Below, one piece after another: positions 27,500-36,310 of a stretch of 40,341 nucleotides of DNA. Within the stretch, counting starts at the first letter, position 1. Each line of letters opens with the position of its first letter. The position numbers were made by a program, and so were the translations under genes. The notes under the pieces were generated by a model. That model was not told the DNA's origin. It did not search any database and was given only the letters and a program-made list of their open reading frames with translations. The stretch spans positions 1 to 40,341 of the forward strand of contig CALKEZ010000050.1 in assembly GCA_938084745.1 (NCBI GenBank). Direction: 5' to 3'. The stretch comes from an uncultured Gammaproteobacteria bacterium (GTDB taxonomy: Bacteria > Pseudomonadota > Gammaproteobacteria > Eutrophobiales > Eutrophobiaceae).

Positions 27500-28204
27500 T
27501 TAACGGGCTATCGTATCGAGTAGATAATTTACATCAGGCTGACTTGTTAACAAGCATTGACCGGTGATGGGGTTATATTGCATGCCGGCCAGATCATTCA
27601 TTTCAAGATGATTTTCTTTACACCACAAGACCAATTCGGACGGACGGATAAAGTTTTTGTATTGGTGTGTGCCTTTCGGGAGTAATTTAAGCAAGTATTC
27701 ACCCGCTAATACTGCGAGTGCGTAAGCTTTAAGATTGCGGTTGATGGTAGAAAGCATGATATGTCCGCCGGGTTTAATCATGCTGCTTGCTGCCTGAATA
27801 ATGGATGCTGGCTCAGGCACGTGTTCGAGTAGTTCCATACAGGTAATAACATCGAATGTATCTGCATGATCTCTAGCGTAGCGCTCTGCAGTATTGACAA
27901 CATAATTAATCTTGAGTTTGTTGTCAGTTGCATGTTGGGAGGCAGCGAGGATGTTTTCCTTGCTTGCATCCAGCCCTGTGACGCTAGCACCCTGTTTAGC
28001 CATTGCTTCAGTAAGAATGCCCCCACCGCAACCGATATCCAGTACATGCGCATCTTTGAGAGAGACGTGTTTGGTAATGAAATTTAATCGCGTTGGATTT
28101 ATATCATGTAACGTTTTAAATTCACCATCAGCCAACCACCATTGGTTTGCTCTGGAAGAAAATTTTTCCAGTTCGATTAAGTCGATATTTTCACTTTCTG
28201 TCAT
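27500..28204 (-). CDS. ubiG: Ubiquinone biosynthesis O-methyltransferase UbiG
   Basis: A SAM-dependent methyltransferase performing both O-methylations of ubiquinone synthesis, at the inner membrane. It has 234 residues (E. coli 240). The N-terminal EKFSSRANQWWLADGEFKTLHDINPTRL and the membrane-association region AYALAVLAGEYLLKLLPKGTHQYKNFIRPSEL are diagnostic. SAM motif I is VLDIGCGGGILTEAMA and the post-motif is ITCMELLEHVPEP. Start ATG 28204. Its product pathway feeds the quinone used by the Sdh complex in this window. Confidence 0.96.
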   Translation of the reverse strand: MTESENIDLIELEKFSSRANQWWLADGEFKTLHDINPTRLNFITKHVSLKDAHVLDIGCGGGILTEAMAKQGASVTGLDASKENILAASQHATDNKLKINYVVNTAERYARDHADTFDVITCMELLEHVPEPASIIQAASSMIKPGGHIMLSTINRNLKAYALAVLAGEYLLKLLPKGTHQYKNFIRPSELVLWCKENHLEMNDLAGMQYNPITGQCLLTSQPDVNYLLDTIAR

Positions 28205-28330
28205 TAATTTAGGTCAACAATATTCTTTCAGTTATGAAATGAGTTTAACTTGTTAGTATAAGATATTGAATAGAAAGTTTTATATAGTATGGACAATAAT
28301 AAAGTCCTTTTCTGACTCATCCGCTGGTCA

Positions 28331-28359
28331 TTGACGATCCGTTTTCATGTAACCATAAT
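28331..28359 (+). promoter_or_regulatory. Candidate sigma70 promoter for mlaA
   Basis: TTGACG (28331-28336) and CATAAT (28354-28359) have a 17-base spacer and lie about 70 bases before the mlaA start. It is the best consensus match in the 223-base divergent space between ubiG and mlaA. Confidence 0.5.
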
Positions 28360-28427
28360 GCTAATCTGATTTTGGGGTATTTACTATTTTCATAGTTTTA
28401 TATGAATCAACACGATAAGGAATAATA

Positions 28428-29144
28428 ATGAATAATATATTCGTGGCCAGGTTAAAAATATTATCAGTGGGTCTCAGCATGATTTTACTGTCTGCATGTG
28501 CAACGACGGGTTCTTTGGATGAGCGTGATCCGTGGGAAGGCTTTAACCGAGGCGTTTACTCTTTCAATGAAACGATGGATACAGTCCTGTTTGATCCACT
28601 CGGCAAAGCTTATAACTTCATCATGCCCGAGTTTCTGGATAAAGGCGTGACTAACTTTTTTAGTAATATTGCCCAGATCCCTGTTATTGGAAACGATATA
28701 CTGCAATTTAAACTGGATCAGGCCGTCAATGATACGGTTCGACTCTTTCTCAATTCTACGATTGGTTTACTCGGCTTTTTCGATGTTTCAACAGAAGCGG
28801 GCTTGCCATCCAGTAAAGCTGATTTTGGCCAAACATTAGCTCAATGGGGTGTAAACTCAGGCCCCTATCTGGTAGTGCCCTTTTTTGGTTCTGCCACCAT
28901 CCGGCATGTTGCTGGCTTTGCTGTTGATGGCGCATTAAATCCGATTGTCTATATCGACAATGATACGACCAAGGCCGGCCTCTTATCACTTAATTTTGTT
29001 GACGTGAAATCTGATTTACTCAGTGCGGTAGATTTGCTGGAAGAAGCAGCGGTTGATAAATATGAATTCACCAAGAATGCTTATTTTGAAAAGCGGTCAA
29101 ACAAGATTAATGGCGGAGAATTTACCGATTATTCGGAGGAATAA
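28428..29144 (+). CDS. mlaA: Outer-membrane lipoprotein MlaA (VacJ)
   Basis: The outer-membrane component of the Mla phospholipid transport pathway, which removes mislocalised phospholipid from the outer leaflet. The 238 residues begin with a lipoprotein signal peptide with lipobox LLSAC (C24). The conserved block DPWEGFNRGVYSFNETMD follows directly, then AVNDTVRLFLNSTIGLLGFFD and GVNSGPYLVVPFFGSATIRH. GGAATAA precedes the ATG. It stands alone: the mlaBCDEF genes are not adjacent. It is convergent with the SHOCT-like membrane protein gene. Confidence 0.95.
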   Translation: MNNIFVARLKILSVGLSMILLSACATTGSLDERDPWEGFNRGVYSFNETMDTVLFDPLGKAYNFIMPEFLDKGVTNFFSNIAQIPVIGNDILQFKLDQAVNDTVRLFLNSTIGLLGFFDVSTEAGLPSSKADFGQTLAQWGVNSGPYLVVPFFGSATIRHVAGFAVDGALNPIVYIDNDTTKAGLLSLNFVDVKSDLLSAVDLLEEAAVDKYEFTKNAYFEKRSNKINGGEFTDYSEE

Positions 29145-29173
29145 CCCCCTCGTTACATTTCTAAAGTTAACTT

Positions 29174-29914
29174 TTATTCCATTACTAGACGGGCATCATC
29201 GATGCCCAAAGCGTTAGCAAAGTCGATTAACTTCTGTTGTCGTAACGCCGCTTTTGCACTGTCGATACTCTCCAGCGCCTTTTCTTCCAGGAACTGCTTA
29301 TAGATAGAATCGTGCATACGCTGCATACGTTTAGTTTCCATGGCTGACGCCCGTTCTTCATCGGTCAGAGCAGACCAGGCATCGAGAAACATGGTCAAAC
29401 TATCCTCATCCCAGTTCCTTTCAGTTAAAAAGTCAGCAATCAAGGATTCTCCCGCGAGGTTCGTGTCGTTGCTCACTATCTCTGGTTCTGAATATGCTGC
29501 TATTGCTGAAGAAGATGTCTCGACGTTAGTTGTGCCGGGTGGTTTAGGATAAAAAAGAATTACAGCAATAATCAACGATAGAACGATGACCACACTTATC
29601 GCTATAAACATTAAGGGCGAATTCTTGCTAGATGTTGTTTTTCCAGATTGTGTCGCATTACTCATTCCACTTTTAGGTGTTGATATATTGATGGAAGTAG
29701 CGTCTTCGGTTCTATCTCTTTGTATCGTCTCGGTCGCGTCCAGATCTTCAACGCTTGCTGGCAAAAGTGGAGGTGCGTAATTATTTTCAGTAACTGTAAT
29801 TTTACCGGCGGTGATTGCAGTTATAAGTGAAGTACGCGACTTACGATAAGTCTCTTTATCGATTACTCCTTTAGCATAATCCTTAGCTAGTTCACGTAAT
29901 GTTTGATTGCTCAT
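29174..29914 (-). CDS. SHOCT-like single-pass membrane protein of the kinase module
   Basis: A 246-residue protein I cannot assign to a characterised family. Residues 4-32 (TLRELAKDYAKGVIDKETYRKSR) have the pattern of a SHOCT-type short helical motif. A Ser/Thr-rich, probably disordered linker leads to one membrane segment at 101-122, followed by a charged helical C-terminus (about 155-246). A similar SHOCT-like stretch occurs near the N-terminus of the large kinase encoded just upstream (IYEQKKLDDKQYAHLKRQI), so the two may interact. It is last in a four-gene minus-strand operon. The start region is duplicated upstream, creating a mini-ORF. No signal peptide; orientation N-in, C-out is inferred. 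Confidence 0.75.
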   Translation of the reverse strand: MSNQTLRELAKDYAKGVIDKETYRKSRTSLITAITAGKITVTENNYAPPLLPASVEDLDATETIQRDRTEDATSINISTPKSGMSNATQSGKTTSSKNSPLMFIAISVVIVLSLIIAVILFYPKPPGTTNVETSSSAIAAYSEPEIVSNDTNLAGESLIADFLTERNWDEDSLTMFLDAWSALTDEERASAMETKRMQRMHDSIYKQFLEEKALESIDSAKAALRQQKLIDFANALGIDDARLVME

Positions 29915-29954
29915 ATCAGCCCTTACTCCCTTAATGTTTGATTGCTCATATCAG
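29897..29954 (-). repeat. Direct duplication of the SHOCT-gene start region (35-base period)
   Basis: The 23-base block covering the first six codons and 5 bases before the ATG occurs twice, at 29897-29919 and 29932-29954, identical in both copies. On the minus strand each copy is preceded by TAAGG(G/T)CTGAT, so a ribosome-binding site, a start codon and six codons are all duplicated. Confidence 0.9.
29923..29949 (-). CDS. Eight-codon upstream ORF, possible leader peptide
   Basis: In the upstream copy of the duplication, ATG at 29949 opens MSNQTLRE and closes with TAA at 29925-29923. The stop codon TAA is also part of TAAGGGCTGAT, the ribosome-binding site of the real gene. Translation of the mini-ORF could therefore couple to, or compete with, the downstream start at 29914. 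Whether it is translated cannot be told from sequence. Confidence 0.35.
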   Translation of the reverse strand: MSNQTLRE

Positions 29955-29973
29955 ACCTTATACTTTTAAATTA

Positions 29974-32900
29974 TTAACCACCATCATCACGGATCAGGCG
30001 AAAACCTGTCGCATCATCGGCATTACCATCATGACTTCGTTCGAGTGATATATCACATTTAGAATGTGCATCAGTATATGCACCGCCTACTGCAGTTGTG
30101 GTATTGCCATCAATTACCCATTCTTGCACATTGCCGACATAGTTTTTCAATCCCCAGCCATTAGATCTGCCTGATTTCACACTCACCACACCTGTACCTT
30201 TGATGAGTTTTTCACCAACAGATACACGACAATTAAAGTCTTTGTTTGGCTGATCGCCGGCAGCGTTCGCGGCATACTCCCATTCTGACTTGGTGGGAAT
30301 CCGATAGGTTTTACCGGTTCGTTCTGTTAACCAGGCAGCATAGTCTTTCGCCTGTTGTAGCGTAATACCGGTCATGGGTTCGTTCTTTCTGGCTGGGTCC
30401 TTGATGGGTTGGCAGGTGCCACTCAAGATACAATACTTGCTCCAGTCACTGACTGAAACTTCATATTTACCAATAGCAAATGATTTTTCAGCGCCATCGC
30501 CGTTAGGTACGACTACCATCAATGGACCACGAGCTGATGGATGTATCATGTCAAAGCATATCGCCTTAGCACGTTTACCGTAACCTGCGAGTCGTGAGGT
30601 ACACTCAGAGTCACTCGAGATGGGCTTCCACGGTGCAGCCTCAGCAGTTGCGCCACCACTTGCCGATGCAGCCACATTAATCTCGTCGAGTGATTTTTCA
30701 GCTGTTCTAATCTTGGGTTTAGGTGTCGGTTTAACCTTCGCTATCAGTTGATCCAATTCTGTTTCAGCGTTGCCATACTCGGGGCTATCTGTCCAAAGTC
30801 CACGTGCTCGTGCCAAGAGATTCCTGGCGGCACGTAGTTTTTCATAATCTTCGCCCGCGGCTGCTTTATCCTGAAGATAAAGCTCATAAACACTGTTAGC
30901 TTCTTTTATTTTGGTTTCAAGAGTCTGTGAGAATCTTATAAAATCGGGATGTGCTGTAAACTCGTCCGCAGCAGCCTGCTGTAATTGTGTCGCCTGGGTG
31001 AATTTACCGGCCAGAATTGCTGCATTAGCTGCGGCAAGACCATCCCACGGTTTAAGTTGTAACGCGTTCTTTAATTCAGCAAGAACAGCATTTGCAGGGA
31101 ACAACCCGGCAGCACTTTGCGCAAGTGCTGCTGCCGCGTTTTCATCAGTGGTTCGAAGTGCGTTAATTCGTTCGGCTAATATGCTTGACGCTTCCTTACT
31201 AAACTCGGCATAACGCGCAGGATTGGCATTCTCGATTTGACTTATTTTTAAGCGTACATCTACCGGGAATGAGAAATCGGTTTTAAATACTTTACTTAAT
31301 TCAATGATATTTGCTTCAGCCTGGTATTCATTTTTTAATGAGCCTAGTAGGGCGTTGTTTTTATCAACTTCAAGACCCTTGGTTACAAAAGCGTAGGCTG
31401 TTGCATAGTCATTTGTAGCGGCTTTACTTTGTGCTAAACGAGCATAGCTATCACCAAGCATTTGAGGCGCATCAAACGCGATATAATTATCGGTTTCAGG
31501 GATGTCCGCTTTTAATTGTTCAAATAATTTTTCAGCTTCAACAATATTGTTAGCTTCAGTAAAGGTCTTGAAGTCACTCTTGTTGGCAGCGACGCGTGCT
31601 TTTCTGTCAGACTCTTCACGGGCATTGACAACGGCATTGCGCATTTCGGTCAATTCCTGCACGCCAGGGGCAAAGCGTTCACCTACGTCGATATAATTAT
31701 CAGCGGCATCAAAGCGTTCTGCTCGTAAGGTTTCATTCGCTTTGGCAATGTAAAGGTCTGCAAGTTGATTACGGAATTGTTCCAGATTAGAACTAATACT
31801 TTCATCTTCCGTTACCAGGCTGCTCAGTTCCTGAATATCTCTTAATAAATTTGTTTCCCATTGAGCATTATCAAGCTGAACATCGGCAAGTGCTGCTTCA
31901 ACGTTGCTAATATCGGTATTTGCCAGATCAGTTATTGCTTGTTTACGGGCATCACCAGTGAGATGAGCCAGTTTAACTTTTGTTAATTGTTGATTAAGTT
32001 GCAGACCATTCATCAAGTCGCCAAAGTCAGCCGCAAGCGCTTCTGCATCACTGCGTGAACCGCTCTTTAAAATAGTGTCCAGTTCAGTTTGGATAACCGG
32101 TTTAAATGATTCTGACAGTGACGCAATGAGTTCGCTATTCGGTTTTAGATTGGCAAGTTCAACAATAGTCGCTTGTTGTTGCTTGTAATCGGTCAAAGAC
32201 GTTAACTGACCTTGTACGACACTTAGATCTGATTCAAGTTGAGCCACTTTTTGCGCACGCAGTATCTTGGTTTCCAAATCCGATAATCGCGCATCACCCT
32301 TTGCGGTAGACAGCCCTGATTTAACCAACTCAAGTGCCGCATCAAAATCGTTAGCTTCAAATTTGTCCAATGCGAGTAGTCGATAAGCATTGCTTGGTCT
32401 TGGATCCGTCAATAAAGAATGTCCGGGTTCTATACGTCTGATCTTTTCCAATATGTTTTTGGTATTATCAATCAGGCTCGGATCTTTTAATGCAGAAATA
32501 TATTGTGCATTGAGGTCGCCAATAATTTGTTTTTTACTGTCCGAAACGAGTTTAGTCTGCTCCTGAAGATAAATTGAATCCGGGTAATAGAGACTTATCT
32601 CTTCGATTATTTTAGCTGCTGCAGGGAAGTTATAGTTTTCACCGCTGGTGTCTATCAGTCCGGCAACTTTATCACTGAAGTAGTTTTGTATGGCCTCTTT
32701 AGATTCATCAGTAACAGTAGACTGGTCCTGTTTGTCTAAAAGTAAAATTTCATCCAGTTTAGCTGTTATGGTTTGTTCATCGCCGGTGTTTATTTCGGCA
32801 ACCATTCCTTTCAATTCTTGTTGATGCAAATAATCGAGTGCAGGCGCCACTAACATCAAACTGATTACCAGTAAAACTGCCGCGGCAATAACGAATGGAT

Positions 32901-34269
32901 TTTTATGCCAGGTAGCCTTACCTTCGAGCTCCTCAAGAAAATGTGCGACAGTAGGACTACGATCTTCACGATGAAATGCAACCGCACGACGTAGTGCCCG
33001 GTTCTGTTTCTTGTTTAACGTTTTTATATAAGGCGGAACAAGGTTATTTTCCTTCGCCTTGTTCGCCGGTAATTTATTGAATGGATGTTTTGTCGTTAAC
33101 AACTCATATGCAGTACAACCAAGGGCATAAGTGTCATCACGTGTATCAGGTTCTTCGCCTTCCAGCATTTCCAGACTGGCGTAAGCGGGGGTCAATGCAC
33201 CGAGTTTGCCCGGATCAAATAGCGTTTTTTCTGCTTCACCCGTAACCGGGTTTTTAACGGCTCGTGCGATACCAAAGTCCAGCGTTTTTACAGTACCATC
33301 ATCGCACATGAAGGCATTGCCTGGTTTGAAATCAGAATGCACCAGACGGCGCTCGTGCGCATAGATTAAACCAGCGCCAAGTTGTTTAATGATCTCATAG
33401 GCTTCATCAAAAGGCAGGCCACCTCTGGGGCGAACTTTCTTTTTAATGTAGTCCTTGAGCTCCATGCCCTCCATTAACTCCATCGTGATATAGACTGGCG
33501 TATTGGGTCCGCCTACACGGTCAAAGTCATATATGGTTGCTATATTCGGATGAGCAAGTTTTTGTTGTCGGCTTGATTCTCGTTGCAGCGATATGAATGC
33601 TTCAGGATGATCTTTAAAATCGTCATTCAATAATTTGATAGCAACATACGGTTTTTTATCTTTCGCTTCCGCTTTTAATAAGTCCAGTGCTTTGTAGACT
33701 TTACCCATGCCACCAATACCGAGCACTTTTTCAAGTTTAAAACGTTGTTTGATAATAGAACCTTCCCCATAACCGCCGGATAAATCACCCGTTGGTACAG
33801 CAGGATCATTCCATTCTGTTCCGGAAGGACCCGTAGCAGAGGTAATAGAGGGAGTCGAGGTATCTGTGCCGGGCATACTAATGTCAAAGAAATCAGAACC
33901 ATCAGCAGCAGCATCCGGGGGCACAGTATCGTTTGCCTTATCTTCTTCACTCATTACAACAGTGGCATCGGGCGATACTTGTTTTTCTGGTGCAGTAGAG
34001 TCTTTTGCAAAAACAGTGGAATCACCGCCACCTGCACTCCCTTCAGTTTCAGCGGCATGAGTCCGTCTAAACTCATTGATTTGACGTTTCAGGTGCGCAT
34101 ATTGTTTGTCATCAAGTTTTTTTTGTTCATAAATCTCATCAAGTTGCACCAGCATTTTTGTTGCAAACTTGGGTGATTTGGCAAGCAACATATCCAATTG
34201 CTTGGATAATGTTTCAAGCTTTAATTCGCCTTTTGCTAAGGTTTCAAGTGCGGTTTTAAAATCAGCCAA
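29974..34269 (-). CDS. Transmembrane Ser/Thr protein kinase with C-terminal SUMF1 (FGE-like) domain
   Basis: 1431 residues. Residues 1-70 are helical with a SHOCT-like stretch, then a disordered linker to 170. The kinase domain (about 173-450) has glycine loop GIGGMG (184-189), VAIK with K212, catalytic loop HSDFKPGN (D313) and DFG 331-333. The usual HRD arginine is Ser312, a non-RD kinase. One membrane segment at about 458-478 is followed by some 760 residues of helical, TPR- or coiled-coil-like sequence, and residues 1241-1431 form a formylglycine-generating-enzyme-like domain (IPTKSEWEYAANAAG, VGNVQEWV, TGFRL). Only one Cys lies near the FGE catalytic position, so it is probably a binding module. 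The start is TTG 34269 with a strong GAGGGAG 8 bases upstream. It lies in an operon with cyclase-FHA and PP2C. Confidence 0.92.
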   Translation of the reverse strand: MADFKTALETLAKGELKLETLSKQLDMLLAKSPKFATKMLVQLDEIYEQKKLDDKQYAHLKRQINEFRRTHAAETEGSAGGGDSTVFAKDSTAPEKQVSPDATVVMSEEDKANDTVPPDAAADGSDFFDISMPGTDTSTPSITSATGPSGTEWNDPAVPTGDLSGGYGEGSIIKQRFKLEKVLGIGGMGKVYKALDLLKAEAKDKKPYVAIKLLNDDFKDHPEAFISLQRESSRQQKLAHPNIATIYDFDRVGGPNTPVYITMELMEGMELKDYIKKKVRPRGGLPFDEAYEIIKQLGAGLIYAHERRLVHSDFKPGNAFMCDDGTVKTLDFGIARAVKNPVTGEAEKTLFDPGKLGALTPAYASLEMLEGEEPDTRDDTYALGCTAYELLTTKHPFNKLPANKAKENNLVPPYIKTLNKKQNRALRRAVAFHREDRSPTVAHFLEELEGKATWHKNPFVIAAAVLLVISLMLVAPALDYLHQQELKGMVAEINTGDEQTITAKLDEILLLDKQDQSTVTDESKEAIQNYFSDKVAGLIDTSGENYNFPAAAKIIEEISLYYPDSIYLQEQTKLVSDSKKQIIGDLNAQYISALKDPSLIDNTKNILEKIRRIEPGHSLLTDPRPSNAYRLLALDKFEANDFDAALELVKSGLSTAKGDARLSDLETKILRAQKVAQLESDLSVVQGQLTSLTDYKQQQATIVELANLKPNSELIASLSESFKPVIQTELDTILKSGSRSDAEALAADFGDLMNGLQLNQQLTKVKLAHLTGDARKQAITDLANTDISNVEAALADVQLDNAQWETNLLRDIQELSSLVTEDESISSNLEQFRNQLADLYIAKANETLRAERFDAADNYIDVGERFAPGVQELTEMRNAVVNAREESDRKARVAANKSDFKTFTEANNIVEAEKLFEQLKADIPETDNYIAFDAPQMLGDSYARLAQSKAATNDYATAYAFVTKGLEVDKNNALLGSLKNEYQAEANIIELSKVFKTDFSFPVDVRLKISQIENANPARYAEFSKEASSILAERINALRTTDENAAAALAQSAAGLFPANAVLAELKNALQLKPWDGLAAANAAILAGKFTQATQLQQAAADEFTAHPDFIRFSQTLETKIKEANSVYELYLQDKAAAGEDYEKLRAARNLLARARGLWTDSPEYGNAETELDQLIAKVKPTPKPKIRTAEKSLDEINVAASASGGATAEAAPWKPISSDSECTSRLAGYGKRAKAICFDMIHPSARGPLMVVVPNGDGAEKSFAIGKYEVSVSDWSKYCILSGTCQPIKDPARKNEPMTGITLQQAKDYAAWLTERTGKTYRIPTKSEWEYAANAAGDQPNKDFNCRVSVGEKLIKGTGVVSVKSGRSNGWGLKNYVGNVQEWVIDGNTTTAVGGAYTDAHSKCDISLERSHDGNADDATGFRLIRDDGG

Positions 34270-34277
34270 TCTAGGTA

Positions 34278-34284
34278 CTCCCTC
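34278..34284 (-). promoter_or_regulatory. Strong ribosome-binding site supporting the TTG start of the kinase
   Basis: GAGGGAG on the minus strand lies 8 bases before TTG 34269. The next in-frame start candidates would remove part of the N-terminal SHOCT-like helices, so this site decides the start. Confidence 0.7.
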
Positions 34285-34307
34285 AAAACTTGAGCAGTAT
34301 AAAAAAT

Positions 34308-35057
34308 TTAGTCTATGTCTATAACGATCGCGGTTACATTGTCACCAGCGCCTCGTTCTAATGTGAGGTCGATCATCTCTTTACAAATTTCTTCGGGGGT
34401 GCCTTTCGCCAGCATCTCCTGAAATTCGAAATCTTCAGTATGTTTAGTAAGCCCATCGCTACAGAGTAAGTAACGATCGCCTTTTTTCAACTCTTGAATA
34501 TCCATGTCCAGAAAAAAATTCGGAGTGGCGCCAACAGCACGCGTAATCATATTTCCATGCGGATGAACCGCTGCCTCTTCTCTACTAATGAGACCCTGTT
34601 CTACATATTGCTCGACCTGAGAATGATCCGTTGTCATTTGTCGTAAGTCACCATCACGCAAACGATATAAGCGACTGTCTCCGGCCCAGAGATAAACGCA
34701 ATATTTGTCATACGCCAGCATCACCACCACGGTACTTCCAATTGTAGTACGTTTGACGCTTTCGTTTGCCTTATCAATTAATTTTTTATTAACACTGATT
34801 AACTTATCTTCGATGTCATCAATGTATCGGTCGAGCGAAATCCCTTCATGTACTTTTTTAAGTGAATTAACAATCATCTGACTGGCGACATCGCCTGCAG
34901 CATGTCCGCCCATGCCATCCGCAACAACCCACATCCCGGTTTCAGGTCTATCCAACATCGAGTCTTCATTGTGTCTGCGAGCTTTACCTACATCGGTGAT
35001 CCCATAGGAGCGCCATGAAAATGATTTTTTAGTGTTTTGTTCGTTTGAATTAGCCAT
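34308..35057 (-). CDS. PP2C-family Ser/Thr protein phosphatase
   Basis: A Mn/Mg-dependent phosphatase of the PppA/Stp1 type, 249 residues from ATG 35057 (a TTG two codons upstream is also possible). Metal and catalytic motifs are complete: ARRHNEDS, VVADGMGGHAAGDVAS, TTIGSTVVV, WAGDSRLYRLRDG, DHSQVEQYVEQG, LLCSDGLTKH and GAGDNVTAIV. No membrane segment, so cytoplasmic. It lies between the cyclase-FHA gene (28-base gap) and the kinase gene (38-base gap), and would be the natural antagonist of that kinase. Confidence 0.95.
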   Translation of the reverse strand: MANSNEQNTKKSFSWRSYGITDVGKARRHNEDSMLDRPETGMWVVADGMGGHAAGDVASQMIVNSLKKVHEGISLDRYIDDIEDKLISVNKKLIDKANESVKRTTIGSTVVVMLAYDKYCVYLWAGDSRLYRLRDGDLRQMTTDHSQVEQYVEQGLISREEAAVHPHGNMITRAVGATPNFFLDMDIQELKKGDRYLLCSDGLTKHTEDFEFQEMLAKGTPEEICKEMIDLTLERGAGDNVTAIVIDID

Positions 35058-35085
35058 TTTCAAAGATTATGTTTTCTAGGTTTGT

Positions 35086-35994
35086 TTATGACGATTTGAG
35101 GACGAAAGTAACTACTTCGGTGGGGCCTTCTGCAAATGATTTACCTAGACTGAGCGCACCGTTAGCTGAGATATGCATTTCTTCCCGTCTTAAAAACGCA
35201 GCATCAGACTGATCAAGCTTGACGTGTGTTCCGTTTGTACTTTGATCAATAATAAAGAATTTGTTACGTCGAAGTTCTATTCTCACATGTTGTCTGGAAG
35301 CCAGTTTTTCATTGATAGGGAGATCACAAGCTTGACTACGCCCCATTACCAATCCTGACCGATTACTATCCAGCGTGATGCTCTTGCCAGCGTAGCTGAC
35401 AACGAGTTCAACTTTGGGTTCCTTTGGTGGGTCTTGCATCATCCCGGTTGCCATGCGAGTGACATCCTCTTCCTGCCAGATAATTTCAAATATCTCGATG
35501 TCTTCTTTTTTCCCCTTAATAGGGGCGCGGTCAACAAATCGAGTACTGGCACGCAATATAGGTTCGAGCAAATCCACGGTGGATTTTGTCGTAATGATTT
35601 GACCGCCTTTAGCCTGAGCCGCCATTCGGGCAGCGACATTGACGGCATCCCCAAACACATCACCGCCCTCCAGTAGGGCCGGCCCAAAATGCATACCCAC
35701 CCTAATCTTGATTTCGGGGGCATCAGCATCTTTCATCTCATTGGCATCTTCGAGTGTTTCTTGCATTTGGACGGCAGCATTCGCTGAATCATCTGCTGTC
35801 GGGAAGGTGCACATTATTTCATCACCAATAGTCTTGATGACTGTACCACTATGCAAATGAATGACCTTGGTCAATAAATCCAGCGTGTCTGACACGGTGA
35901 CGCGTGCAGTCGCGTCACCAAGTACTTCAAATAAGCGTGTACTGCCACTTATATCAGCAAACATAATGGCGATATTTGTTGTTTTCGGCGACAT
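35086..35994 (-). CDS. Class III adenylate/guanylate cyclase with FHA domain
   Basis: 302 residues. The class III catalytic domain (about 5-175) has both metal aspartates D14 (FADISGSTRLFE) and D58 (IKTIGDEIM), the purine-selecting position K54, and the transition-state residues N119 and R123 in FGDAVNVAARM, so it should be active; ATP versus GTP is not certain. A C-terminal FHA domain (about 205-300) has GRS (218-220), SRQH (233-236) and STNG with N254, all needed to bind phosphothreonine. There is no membrane segment. It is first in the operon with PP2C and kinase, implying that kinase-made phosphothreonine recruits or regulates the cyclase. Confidence 0.93.
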   Translation of the reverse strand: MSPKTTNIAIMFADISGSTRLFEVLGDATARVTVSDTLDLLTKVIHLHSGTVIKTIGDEIMCTFPTADDSANAAVQMQETLEDANEMKDADAPEIKIRVGMHFGPALLEGGDVFGDAVNVAARMAAQAKGGQIITTKSTVDLLEPILRASTRFVDRAPIKGKKEDIEIFEIIWQEEDVTRMATGMMQDPPKEPKVELVVSYAGKSITLDSNRSGLVMGRSQACDLPINEKLASRQHVRIELRRNKFFIIDQSTNGTHVKLDQSDAAFLRREEMHISANGALSLGKSFAEGPTEVVTFVLKSS

Positions 35995-36310
35995 AATATT
36001 CTTTATTTATTATCCTTTAAAAACATATAGATAGTGATGCAACGTCTGTTGTTTATCTCACTTGTTGAGCAGGTAACTTGTGGCTAAGTGTTAAATTTAC
36101 GTCTTCATATAATTACACGTTACCCGAAATACCTGTGACAGAGATTGAAATACGAACAACAGATAATAGCCATCCAATCACTTATAGTCATCATCTTACA
36201 ACATAAAATTAACGGAGAAAATGAAGTACTGAGAGTTAATATAATTCTCTTAATTGATGATATGATAAAAAATGAACTTTTTTAGACCAGAAAAAATTAG
36301 AAGTTTAATT

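Noticed and set aside
28295..28316. A hairpin GGAC-AATAATAAA-GTCC followed by TTTTC as a terminator
   Set aside because: Only a four-base stem with a long loop, and no plus-strand gene ends upstream of it.
30911..31213. An ORF of about 100 codons antisense to the kinase gene
   Set aside because: Low-complexity Ala/Cys/Asn-rich product that mirrors the codon bias of the kinase helical region; no ribosome-binding site or family match.
29974..36000. A type VI secretion regulatory cluster
   Set aside because: Kinase, PP2C and FHA proteins recall PpkA/PppA/Fha1, but no structural T6SS gene is present and the adjacent secretion genes are type Vb.
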